Of a stretch of DNA of 5,655 nt, positions 1 to 5,655 are shown one piece after another (the stretch's first letter is position 1; the number at the start of each line of letters is the position of its first letter). Origin of the DNA: Actinomycetota bacterium (GTDB taxonomy: Bacteria; Actinomycetota; Actinomycetes; Actinomycetales; Actinomycetaceae); assembly GCA_019425105.1 (NCBI GenBank), contig JAHYYD010000153.1, positions 1 through 5,655 of the forward strand, given 5' to 3'. The notes under the pieces are model-generated. The model was given only the letters and a program-made list of their open reading frames with translations, did not search any database and had not been told where the DNA came from. The position numbers and the translations under genes were made by a program.

Positions 1-1242
1 GTCGTCCAGGCGGGTAACCCCGCGCTGGAGCAGCTGGGTCGCTCCCTGACCATGGATCCGCTGGACCCGAAGGACGTCGTGCGCCGCGCCACGTCCGAGA
101 AAGTCGACCTCGTGGTCGTCGGCCCCGAGGCTCCGCTCGTCGCGGGCGTCGCGGACGCGGTCCTGGACTACGGGATTCCCGTCTTTGGCCCCACGAAGGA
201 CGCCGCGCGCCTCGAGGCCTCCAAGTCGTTCGCGAAGCAGGTCATGGCCGACGCCGGCGTGGCGACGGCTCGCGCTTTCACGTGCACCACGATGGACCAG
301 GTCGAGGCCGCGTTCGACGAACTGGGTGCTCCCTACGTCGTGAAGGATGACGCGCTCGCCGCCGGCAAGGGCGTCGTCGTGACCACCGACCGCGCCCAGG
401 CCTCGGACCATGCGCGCGCCTGCCTGTCGCGCGACGGGGGAGCGGTCGTCATCGAGGACTACCTCGACGGCCCCGAGGTCTCCCTCTTCTGTTTCGCCGA
501 CGGCGCGACCGTCGTGCCCCTGCAGCCCGCCCAGGACTTCAAGCGCGTGGGCGATGGCAACGAGGGCCCGAACACGGGCGGCATGGGCGCCTACAGCCCG
601 CTCCCGTGGTTGCCTGAGGAAGCCACCCAGCGCATCGTCGACGAGGTCGCCCAGCCCGTCATCACCGAGATGGCGCGTCGTGGCACCCCCTTCCGCGGGC
701 TCCTGTACTGCGGCCTCGCGATGACCTCCAAGGGCATCCGCGTCGTCGAATTCAACGTGCGTTTCGGTGACCCGGAGACCCAGGTTGTCCTCGAGCGTCT
801 CGACTCCCCGCTGGCCCCCATCCTGTACGCGGCCGCGACCGGCACCCTCGCGAAGGTCCCCGCGCCCGTGTGGAGCCAGGACGCCGCCGTCACGGTAGTC
901 ATGGCCTCGGGCGGCTACCCGGGTCCCACTGATACCGGACACCAGATCACGGGTATCGATGCGGCCGAGGCGCTGGACGGCGTCCACGTCATCCACGCCG
1001 GCACCTCCGAGGAGATCACCGACGACCCGGCCGACGTCGCCGCCGGATGCTGCGGCTTCGAGCCGACCTACGCGCTCGTGAACTCCGGCGGCCGCGTCCT
1101 CGACGTCACCGCCCGCGCGGCCACACTCGACGAGGCACGCGCGCTCGCCTACCGCGGCGTCGACCTCATCCACTTCGACGGGGAGCACCATCGCAGCGAC
1201 ATCGCGACGTGGCCCGCAGACCTCGCCGTCACCCTTGACTGA
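1..1242 (+). CDS. purD: Phosphoribosylamine--glycine ligase (GAR synthetase), 5'-truncated by window edge
   Basis: Cytosolic ATP-grasp enzyme that joins 5-phosphoribosylamine and glycine with ATP to form glycinamide ribonucleotide, the second step of purine synthesis. The frame is open from base 1 and reads AGNPAL, matching the family's APGNPG-type segment about 20-25 residues from the N-terminus, so the true start lies upstream and the ATG at 52 is internal. Numbering from base 1 gives 413 codons. Visible motifs are VGPEAPLVAG (about 40-49), the ATP-grasp strand VVKDDALAAGKGVVV (from about 113), the QDFKRVGDGNEGPNTGGMGAYSP region (about 178-200), and the signature RFGDPETQ (from 254), which carries metal- and ATP-binding acidic residues. 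The C-terminal domain shows HAGT and SGGRVLDVTA, separated by an apparent insertion of about 17 residues relative to E. coli PurD as I remember it. It is followed after 19 bases by purC. The identification is secure; only the start is missing. Confidence 0.97.
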   Translation, partial: VVQAGNPALEQLGRSLTMDPLDPKDVVRRATSEKVDLVVVGPEAPLVAGVADAVLDYGIPVFGPTKDAARLEASKSFAKQVMADAGVATARAFTCTTMDQVEAAFDELGAPYVVKDDALAAGKGVVVTTDRAQASDHARACLSRDGGAVVIEDYLDGPEVSLFCFADGATVVPLQPAQDFKRVGDGNEGPNTGGMGAYSPLPWLPEEATQRIVDEVAQPVITEMARRGTPFRGLLYCGLAMTSKGIRVVEFNVRFGDPETQVVLERLDSPLAPILYAAATGTLAKVPAPVWSQDAAVTVVMASGGYPGPTDTGHQITGIDAAEALDGVHVIHAGTSEEITDDPADVAAGCCGFEPTYALVNSGGRVLDVTARAATLDEARALAYRGVDLIHFDGEHHRSDIATWPADLAVTLD

Positions 1243-1251
1243 CAATCCACT

Positions 1252-1257
1252 GAGGAG
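1252..1257 (+). promoter_or_regulatory. Ribosome binding site of purC
   Basis: GAGGAG lies 4 bases before the ATG at 1262. It decides the purC start: an in-frame TTG at 1235, overlapping the purD stop, would add nine residues but has no comparable site upstream. Confidence 0.75.
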
Positions 1258-1261
1258 CACT

Positions 1262-2263
1262 ATGACCGTCACCCTTCACGGCTGGACCCCGCTGAGCGCG
1301 GGCAAGGTCCGCGACATCTACGCTCCCGACGAGGCCGTGGTCGGCCCCGCGCCGCAGACCCCCACCCCGGCGGGACGCCCCCGCCACGCGAAGGCGGGCC
1401 CCGAGGCGCTGCTCATGGTGACGTCGGATCGCATCAGCGCCTACGACTACGTGCTGCCGACGCTGATCCCCGGCAAGGGCGCGGTCCTCAACCAGCTCGC
1501 CATCTGGTGGATGGGCCAGCTGCGTCCCCTCACGGAGAACCACCTGCTGGCCGTCGGCACGAAGGCCCCGGCCGAGGCCTCGCGCGCCCTGGAGGGCGCG
1601 CAGCCCACGCGCTTTACGGTTCCCGCCGAGGTCGACGGACGCGCGGTCGTGTGCCGCAGCCTGCACATGATCCCCATCGAGTGCGTCGTGCGCGGCTACC
1701 TGACGGGCTCCGGCCTGGTCGAGTACCGCCAGTCCGGATCCGTGTGTGGCATCGCTCTGCCCGAGGGCCTGACCGAGGCCTCGCGCCTCGAGGAGCCGAT
1801 CTTCACGCCCGCCGCGAAGGCCGAGCTGGGCGAGCACGACGAGAACATCACCTTCGAGCAGACCGCCGAGCGCATCGGCGAGGAGCTCGCGGTCGCTATC
1901 CGCGACCTGTCCATCGCGCTGTACAAGGCTGCCCGCGACATCGCCGCGCAGCGCGGCATCATCATCGCGGACACCAAGTTCGAGTTCGGCATCGACGTGA
2001 CCACGGGTGCCCTCGTGCTCGCGGACGAGATTCTCACGCCCGACTCCTCGCGCTTCTGGCCCGCAGACCAGTGGGTGGAGGGTCAGGTGACCCCCAGCTT
2101 CGACAAGCAGTACGTGCGTGACTGGCTGGTCTCTGCCGAGTCCGGCTGGGACCGTGCCTCGGGCGCCAACCCGCCCGCGCTGCCCGAATCCGTGGCCGCT
2201 GCGACCGCCGCGCGCTACGTCGAGGCCTACCGCCGACTCACCGGGTCGGACCCCATCCTGTAA
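1262..2263 (+). CDS. purC: Phosphoribosylaminoimidazole-succinocarboxamide synthase (SAICAR synthetase)
   Basis: Cytosolic enzyme that condenses CAIR with L-aspartate using ATP to form SAICAR. The 333-residue product is long compared with the roughly 235-residue E. coli type and nearer the longer form (about 300) of actinobacteria and yeast. N-terminal SAGKVRDIY (12-20) is the nucleotide-binding loop, followed by TSDRISAYDYVLP (54-66) and PGKGAVLNQL (70-79). The first family signature is IPIECVVRGYLTGSG (137-151), followed by FTPAAKAELGEHDENI (181-196). The second signature is ADTKFEFGID (236-245), and LADEILTPDSSRFWP (253-267) follows. Residues about 22-48, between GKVRDIY and the LLMVTSDR strand, form a proline- and alanine-rich segment that is only a few residues long in most homologues I know. 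The ATG at 1262 is chosen because of the GAGGAG site. The gene sits 19 bases after purD and 64 bases before purS, consistent with one transcript. No key residue appears lost. Confidence 0.98.
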   Translation: MTVTLHGWTPLSAGKVRDIYAPDEAVVGPAPQTPTPAGRPRHAKAGPEALLMVTSDRISAYDYVLPTLIPGKGAVLNQLAIWWMGQLRPLTENHLLAVGTKAPAEASRALEGAQPTRFTVPAEVDGRAVVCRSLHMIPIECVVRGYLTGSGLVEYRQSGSVCGIALPEGLTEASRLEEPIFTPAAKAELGEHDENITFEQTAERIGEELAVAIRDLSIALYKAARDIAAQRGIIIADTKFEFGIDVTTGALVLADEILTPDSSRFWPADQWVEGQVTPSFDKQYVRDWLVSAESGWDRASGANPPALPESVAAATAARYVEAYRRLTGSDPIL

Positions 2264-2268
2264 ACAGA

Positions 2269-2297
2269 CTTGCCCGCCGGGCAAGATGCGCGGCGGG
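2269..2297 (+). other. Two overlapping, mutually exclusive hairpins in the purC-purS gap
   Basis: The 64-base gap contains a perfect inverted repeat, CTTGCCC (2269-2275) pairing with GGGCAAG (2279-2285) across a 3-base loop. The same bases can instead form a second stem, CCCGCCG (2273-2279) with CGGCGGG (2291-2297). Both are 7-bp, G/C-rich stems and cannot form together. No T-run follows either, so a classical rho-independent terminator is not supported. They could act as an RNA-processing or stability element, an intra-operon attenuator or a protein-binding palindrome, or be a chance product of high GC. The pairing is seen directly; any function is inference. Confidence 0.4.
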
Positions 2298-2314
2298 ATC
2301 CTCACCAACAACAC

Positions 2315-2321
2315 AAGGAGG
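2315..2321 (+). promoter_or_regulatory. Strong ribosome binding site of purS
   Basis: AAGGAGG, a near-perfect Shine-Dalgarno sequence, stands 6 bases before the GTG at 2328. It selects this GTG over the in-frame ATG at 2286, which has no good site and would add 14 residues (MRGGILTNNTRRNA) unlike the PurS family N-terminus. Confidence 0.85.
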
Positions 2322-2327
2322 AACGCC

Positions 2328-2609
2328 GTGGGGCGAATCATCGTGGAAGTGATGCCGAAGCCGGAAATCCTGGATCCCCAGGGTAAGGCTGTCGGTTCGG
2401 CGCTGCCCAGGCTCGGAATCACGAGCTTTGAGGCCGTGCGCCAGGGTAAGTGCTTCCACCTGAGCGTGGACGGTCCCGTCACCGACGAGCTCCTGGAGCA
2501 GGCCCGCAAGGCCGCCGAAGAGGTCCTGTCCAACCCGATCATCGAGGATGTCGTGCGCGTCGAGGCTATCGACGAGGCCGACGCCCGTTACGCGGGAGGC
2601 GTGCAGTGA
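2328..2609 (+). CDS. purS: FGAM synthetase subunit PurS
   Basis: Small structural subunit of phosphoribosylformylglycinamidine synthase. PurS dimers bridge the glutaminase PurQ and the synthetase PurL and are needed for ammonia channelling in the complex. The 93-residue product starts at GTG ([19 protein letters not shown]), the typical beta strand followed by the KPE-LDPQG motif. ALPRLGI (about 25-31) and [13 protein letters not shown] (about 37-49) follow, then a helix and the closing [13 protein letters not shown] strand region. The family is usually about 80-85 residues; the extra residues are a short polar tail ([12 protein letters not shown]). The gene has the strongest ribosome site in the window, and its stop overlaps the purQ start (GTGA), so translation of the two is probably coupled. 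Identification is firm; the start rests on the AAGGAGG site and family alignment from memory. Confidence 0.95.
   Translation: MGRIIVEVMPKPEILDPQGKAVGSALPRLGITSFEAVRQGKCFHLSVDGPVTDELLEQARKAAEEVLSNPIIEDVVRVEAIDEADARYAGGVQ
2594..2599 (+). promoter_or_regulatory. Ribosome binding site of purQ, inside purS
   Basis: GGGAGG lies 6 bases before the GTG at 2606, within the last codons of purS. It supports the overlapping GTGA start and translational coupling with purS. Confidence 0.7.
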
Positions 2610-3313
2610 CCCGCGTCGGAGTCGTCACCTTCCCCGGCACCCTCGACGACCGCGACGCCGCCCGCGCGGTGGAAATCGCTGGCGCGCAGGCCGTGTCCCT
2701 GTGGCACAAGGACGCCGACCTGCGCGGCGTGGACGCGGTCGTGATCCCCGGCGGCTTCTCCTACGGCGACTACCTGCGCTGCGGCGCGATCGCCGCGACC
2801 GCCCCCGTCATGAGCGAAATCGTGCGCGAGGCCGGACGAGGCCTGCCCGTCCTGGGCATCTGCAACGGCTTCCAGGTCCTGTGCGAGTCCCACCTGCTGC
2901 CCGGCGCGCTCATCCGCAACGACCACCAGAAGTTCCTGTGCCGCGACCAGGTGCTGCGCATCGAAAACGCGGACACCGCGTGGACGCGCGCCTACAGCGC
3001 CGGCGACACCATCACCGTGCCCCTCAAGAACGGTGAAGGCAACTTCCAGGCCTCCCCCGCCGAGCTCGAACGACTCGAGGGCGAAGGCCGCGTCGTGTTC
3101 CGCTACGTTGACTTCAACCCCAACGGAAGCGCCAACGACATCGCGGGCGTCACCAACGCCTCGGGCAACGTCGTCGGCCTCATGCCCCACCCCGAGCACG
3201 CGACCGAAGCCGGCTTCGGCCCGCTCTCCCTCGGCCCCGACGGCGCCAGCCACCACGGCGGCACCGACGGCCTGGGCATCTTCCACTCCGTCCTCGCATC
3301 CCTCGTCGGCTGA
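2606..3313 (+). CDS. purQ: FGAM synthetase glutaminase subunit PurQ
   Basis: Class I (triad) glutamine amidotransferase that hydrolyses glutamine and passes ammonia to PurL for conversion of FGAR to FGAM. The product is 235 residues, close to the family's usual 220-230. Opening [19 protein letters not shown] is typical of the family. The oxyanion region is [17 protein letters not shown] (47-63). The nucleophile is Cys86 in [10 protein letters not shown], and the triad His195 and Glu197 lie in [15 protein letters not shown] (141-147) and [15 protein letters not shown] (168-182) are conserved family segments. A glycine- and histidine-rich stretch (about 203-219) before [11 protein letters not shown] is a little longer than in many homologues. 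The GTG start is chosen for its four-base overlap with the purS stop, its GGGAGG site and agreement with the family N-terminus; the open frame continues upstream without family similarity. All catalytic residues are present. Confidence 0.98.
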   Translation: MTRVGVVTFPGTLDDRDAARAVEIAGAQAVSLWHKDADLRGVDAVVIPGGFSYGDYLRCGAIAATAPVMSEIVREAGRGLPVLGICNGFQVLCESHLLPGALIRNDHQKFLCRDQVLRIENADTAWTRAYSAGDTITVPLKNGEGNFQASPAELERLEGEGRVVFRYVDFNPNGSANDIAGVTNASGNVVGLMPHPEHATEAGFGPLSLGPDGASHHGGTDGLGIFHSVLASLVG

Positions 3314-3326
3314 CGACGCCACCGCG

Positions 3327-3342
3327 CCCTCACCCGTGAGGG
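3327..3342 (+). other. Short hairpin in the purQ-purL gap
   Basis: CCCTCA (3327-3332) pairs perfectly with TGAGGG (3337-3342) across the 4-base loop CCCG. No T-run follows, so it is not a convincing terminator, and purL downstream clearly belongs to the same pathway. It may be an intercistronic stability or processing element, or chance. The rest of the 69-base gap shows no recognisable promoter. Confidence 0.3.
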
Positions 3343-3382
3343 AGCCCCGGCCTCGTCCCAGACCTTTCGAATGGAAACACGA

Positions 3383-5655
3383 ATGACCTCCGAAAACACC
3401 CGCGAGCTGCCCGACACCGTCGAAAACGCCGCCGCGACCCCCGACCAGGACATGCCCTGGAAGGAACTCGGCCTCAAAGAGGACGAATACCAGCGCATCT
3501 GCGACATCCTCGGACGCCGACCCACCAACGCCGAGCTCGCCATGTACTCCGTCATGTGGTCCGAGCACTGCTCCTACAAGTCCTCCAAGAAGCACCTCGC
3601 CGAACAGTTCGGCGCGCGCACGACCGACGCCATGAGGAAGAACCTCCTCGTCGGCATGGGCCAGAACGCCGGCGTGGTCGACATCGGCGGCGGCTGGGCC
3701 GTCACCTTCAAGGTGGAGTCCCACAACCACCCGTCCTTCGTCGAGCCCTACCAGGGTGCGGCCACCGGCGTGGGCGGCATCGTCCGCGACATCATCTCCA
3801 TGGGTGCCCGCCCGATCGCCGTCATGGACCAGCTGCGCTTCGGCGCCGTCGACCACCCCGACACGGCGCGCGTCGTCCACGGCGTCGTCTCCGGCGTCGG
3901 CGGCTACGGCAACTGCCTGGGCCTGCCCAACATCGGCGGCGAAACCGAGTTCGACCCCTCCTACCAGGGCAACCCCCTCGTCAACGCGCTGTGCATCGGC
4001 AAGCTGCGCCACGACGACATCCACCTGGCCAACGCGACCGGCGAAGGCAACCTCGTCGTCCTCTTCGGCGCGCGCACCGGCGGCGACGGCATCGGTGGCG
4101 CGTCCATCCTCGCCTCCGAGACCTTCGAAGACGGCATGCCCGCCAAGCGCCCCTCCGTCCAGGTGGGCGACCCCTTCATGGAGAAGGTTCTCATCGAGTG
4201 CTGCCTCGACCTGTTCGAGGCCGACGTCGTCCAGGGCATCCAGGACCTCGGCGCCGCGGGCATCTCGTGCGCCACCTCCGAGCTGGCCTCCAACGGCGAC
4301 TCCGGCATGCACGTCGACCTCGAGAACGTGCTCCTGCGCGACCCCACGCTCACCGCGGGCGAGATCCTCATGAGCGAGTCCCAGGAACGCATGATGGCGA
4401 TCGTGACCCCGCAGGACCGCGAGCGCTTCTTCGAGATCATCGACAAGTGGGACGTCGAGGCAGCGGTCATCGGCCACCTGACCGGCGACGGCCGCCTCAC
4501 CATCGACCACCACGGCCACCGCATCGTCGACGTCGACCCGAAGACCGTCGCTCACGAGGGCCCCGTCTACGACCGCCCCTACGCGCGCCCCGCGTGGCAG
4601 GACGAGCTGCAGGCCGCCACCTCCGAGGACCTTGCGCGCCCCGCCACGCGCGAGGAACTCATCGCCGACGTGCGCGCCGTGCTCTCCGACGTCAACCAGG
4701 CCTCCAAGGCGTGGGTCACCGACCAGTACGACCGCTACGTGCAGGGCAACACCGCCCTCGCCCAGCCCGACGACGCGGGTGTCATCCGCATCGACGAGGA
4801 AAGCGGCTTGGGCGTTGCGCTCTCCACCGACGCGAACGGCTGGTACACCAAGCTCGACCCGGCAGCGGGAGCCCGCCAGGCCCTCGCCGAGTCCTACCGT
4901 AACGTCGCCGTCGTCGGTGCCGAGCCCGTCGCCATCACGGACTGCCTCAACTTCGGCAACCCCGAAGACACGGACGCCATGTGGCAGCTCGTGACCGCCA
5001 TGACCGCGCTCGCGGACGGCTGCATCGAGCTCGAGATCCCCGTGACCGGCGGCAACGTGTCGCTGTACAACTCGTCCGGCACCGAGAAGGGCCTGCCGAA
5101 CTCGTCGATCAACCCGACGCCCGTCATCGGCATGCTCGGCATCCTCCCCGACGTCACGCGCGCCAACCCCTCCGGCTTCACCGAAGAGGGCCTCGCCGTC
5201 ATTCTCCTGGGCACCACCCGTGAGGAGTTCGACGGGTCCGCGTGGGCGCGCATCGCCCGCTCGCACCTCGGCGGCCTGCCGCCCGAGGTGGACCTGAAGG
5301 CCGAGGTCGCCCTCGGTAACGTCGTGCGCGCGCTGAGCGCCGCCGACGGCCCGGACGGACGCCCCCTCGTGCGCGCCGCGCACGACCTGTCCAACGGCGG
5401 CCTCGTGCAGTCCCTCGTGGACTCCGCGCTGCGCTTCGGCATCGGCGGCGTCTTCGACGTGGCCGGGGCCGCACGCCGCGACTGCGTCGGCGACCACGAG
5501 ATGCTCCTGTCCGAGTCCCAGGCGCGCGCCTTCGTCGCGGTGCCCGAGGCGGCCGCGGCCCTCAAGGCCGTTTTCGCGGCCGCCGAGGCCGAGGGCGTGG
5601 ACGCCGTGCGCATCGGCACCACGGGCGGCGACATGCTCGCGATCAGCGGCGTGGA
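3383..5655 (+). CDS. purL: FGAM synthetase large subunit PurL, 3'-truncated by window edge
   Basis: ATP-dependent synthetase subunit that converts FGAR and ammonia (from PurQ) to FGAM. The reading frame is open from 3383 to the window end with no stop: 757 codons are visible, and small-type PurL is roughly 740-800 residues, so only the last few dozen codons should be missing. The N-terminal domain carries [15 protein letters not shown] (55-69), with His62 matching the catalytic histidine. First-half motifs are VESHNHPS (111-118), the [15 protein letters not shown] region ending at Glu187, GIQDLGAAG (285-293) and SESQERMM (331-338). The second half has [12 protein letters not shown] (518-529), [11 protein letters not shown] (553-563) and HDLSNGG (667-673), consistent with two AIRS-type halves. 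ATG 3383 follows a weak GGAAA at 3373-3377; an in-frame ATG at 3371 would add METR and has no visible site. The first 25 or so residues are a variable acidic leader. It lies 69 bases after purQ, in the same reading frame. Confidence 0.97.
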   Translation, partial: MTSENTRELPDTVENAAATPDQDMPWKELGLKEDEYQRICDILGRRPTNAELAMYSVMWSEHCSYKSSKKHLAEQFGARTTDAMRKNLLVGMGQNAGVVDIGGGWAVTFKVESHNHPSFVEPYQGAATGVGGIVRDIISMGARPIAVMDQLRFGAVDHPDTARVVHGVVSGVGGYGNCLGLPNIGGETEFDPSYQGNPLVNALCIGKLRHDDIHLANATGEGNLVVLFGARTGGDGIGGASILASETFEDGMPAKRPSVQVGDPFMEKVLIECCLDLFEADVVQGIQDLGAAGISCATSELASNGDSGMHVDLENVLLRDPTLTAGEILMSESQERMMAIVTPQDRERFFEIIDKWDVEAAVIGHLTGDGRLTIDHHGHRIVDVDPKTVAHEGPVYDRPYARPAWQDELQAATSEDLARPATREELIADVRAVLSDVNQASKAWVTDQYDRYVQGNTALAQPDDAGVIRIDEESGLGVALSTDANGWYTKLDPAAGARQALAESYRNVAVVGAEPVAITDCLNFGNPEDTDAMWQLVTAMTALADGCIELEIPVTGGNVSLYNSSGTEKGLPNSSINPTPVIGMLGILPDVTRANPSGFTEEGLAVILLGTTREEFDGSAWARIARSHLGGLPPEVDLKAEVALGNVVRALSAADGPDGRPLVRAAHDLSNGGLVQSLVDSALRFGIGGVFDVAGAARRDCVGDHEMLLSESQARAFVAVPEAAAALKAVFAAAEAEGVDAVRIGTTGGDMLAISGV

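Noticed and set aside
52..54. ATG at 52 as the purD start
   Set aside because: The frame is open to base 1 and the upstream residues (AGNPAL) match the conserved PurD N-terminal region, so this is an internal methionine.
1235..1261. TTG at 1235 as purC start, overlapping the purD stop
   Set aside because: It would give an N-terminal MTDNPLRST unlike the family and has no ribosome site, whereas ATG 1262 has GAGGAG.
2269..2297. Rho-independent terminator after purC
   Set aside because: No T-run follows either stem, and the downstream genes belong to the same pathway on the same strand.
2286..2327. ATG at 2286 as an upstream purS start
   Set aside because: It is in frame but lies within the hairpin region without a good ribosome site. 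The AAGGAGG at 2315-2321 points to GTG 2328, which also gives the family-typical N-terminus.
1229..2542. 437-codon - strand open frame opposite purC and part of purS
   Set aside because: It lies in exact codon register antisense to purC, so its openness follows from the absence of TTA, CTA and TCA codons in purC. The predicted product has no recognisable domain.
3556..4902. 448-codon + strand open frame inside purL
   Set aside because: It is an Arg/Pro-rich out-of-frame shadow of purL, typical of GC-rich genes. The real frame reads a complete set of PurL motifs.

Overview
The window is one continuous stretch of a de novo purine biosynthesis operon, all on the + strand, in the order purD (5' end cut off by the window) - purC - purS - purQ - purL (3' end cut off). 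The DNA is very GC-rich with strong G/C preference at third codon positions. PurS, PurQ and a single-chain-per-gene 'small' PurL are encoded separately, as in Gram-positive bacteria and many others, rather than as the large fused PurL of enterobacteria. Composition, GTG starts and sequence details (for example the VVKDD ATP-grasp variant in PurD and [10 protein letters not shown] in PurL) suggest a high-GC actinobacterium. An Actinomycetaceae-type organism (Actinomyces/Schaalia) is my guess from memory and was not tested.

Layout: purD occupies 1-1242 and lacks only its first codons. After a 19-base gap with a GAGGAG ribosome site comes purC (1262-2263). A 64-base gap (2264-2327) holds two overlapping, mutually exclusive 7-bp hairpins and a strong AAGGAGG site, followed by purS (2328-2609, GTG start). 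purQ (2606-3313) overlaps purS by four bases (GTGA). A 69-base gap (3314-3382) contains a 6-bp hairpin and only a weak ribosome site before purL (3383 to the window end). No stretch over 300 bases lacks a gene. I see no rRNA, tRNA, mobile element, CRISPR array or clear promoter or rho-independent terminator.

Together the genes make three steps of IMP synthesis. PurD joins phosphoribosylamine and glycine to give GAR. PurS, PurQ and PurL form the FGAM synthetase complex, in which PurQ supplies ammonia from glutamine, PurL performs the ATP-dependent amidation and PurS bridges them. PurC condenses CAIR with aspartate to give SAICAR. All catalytic motifs I can check are intact and no frameshift was found.

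This is an ordinary housekeeping region and I do not find a new biological system in it. The points worth a second look are modest: the competing hairpins before purS, the unequal strength of the ribosome sites, insertions in PurC and PurD, and long antisense open frames that are explained by codon usage.
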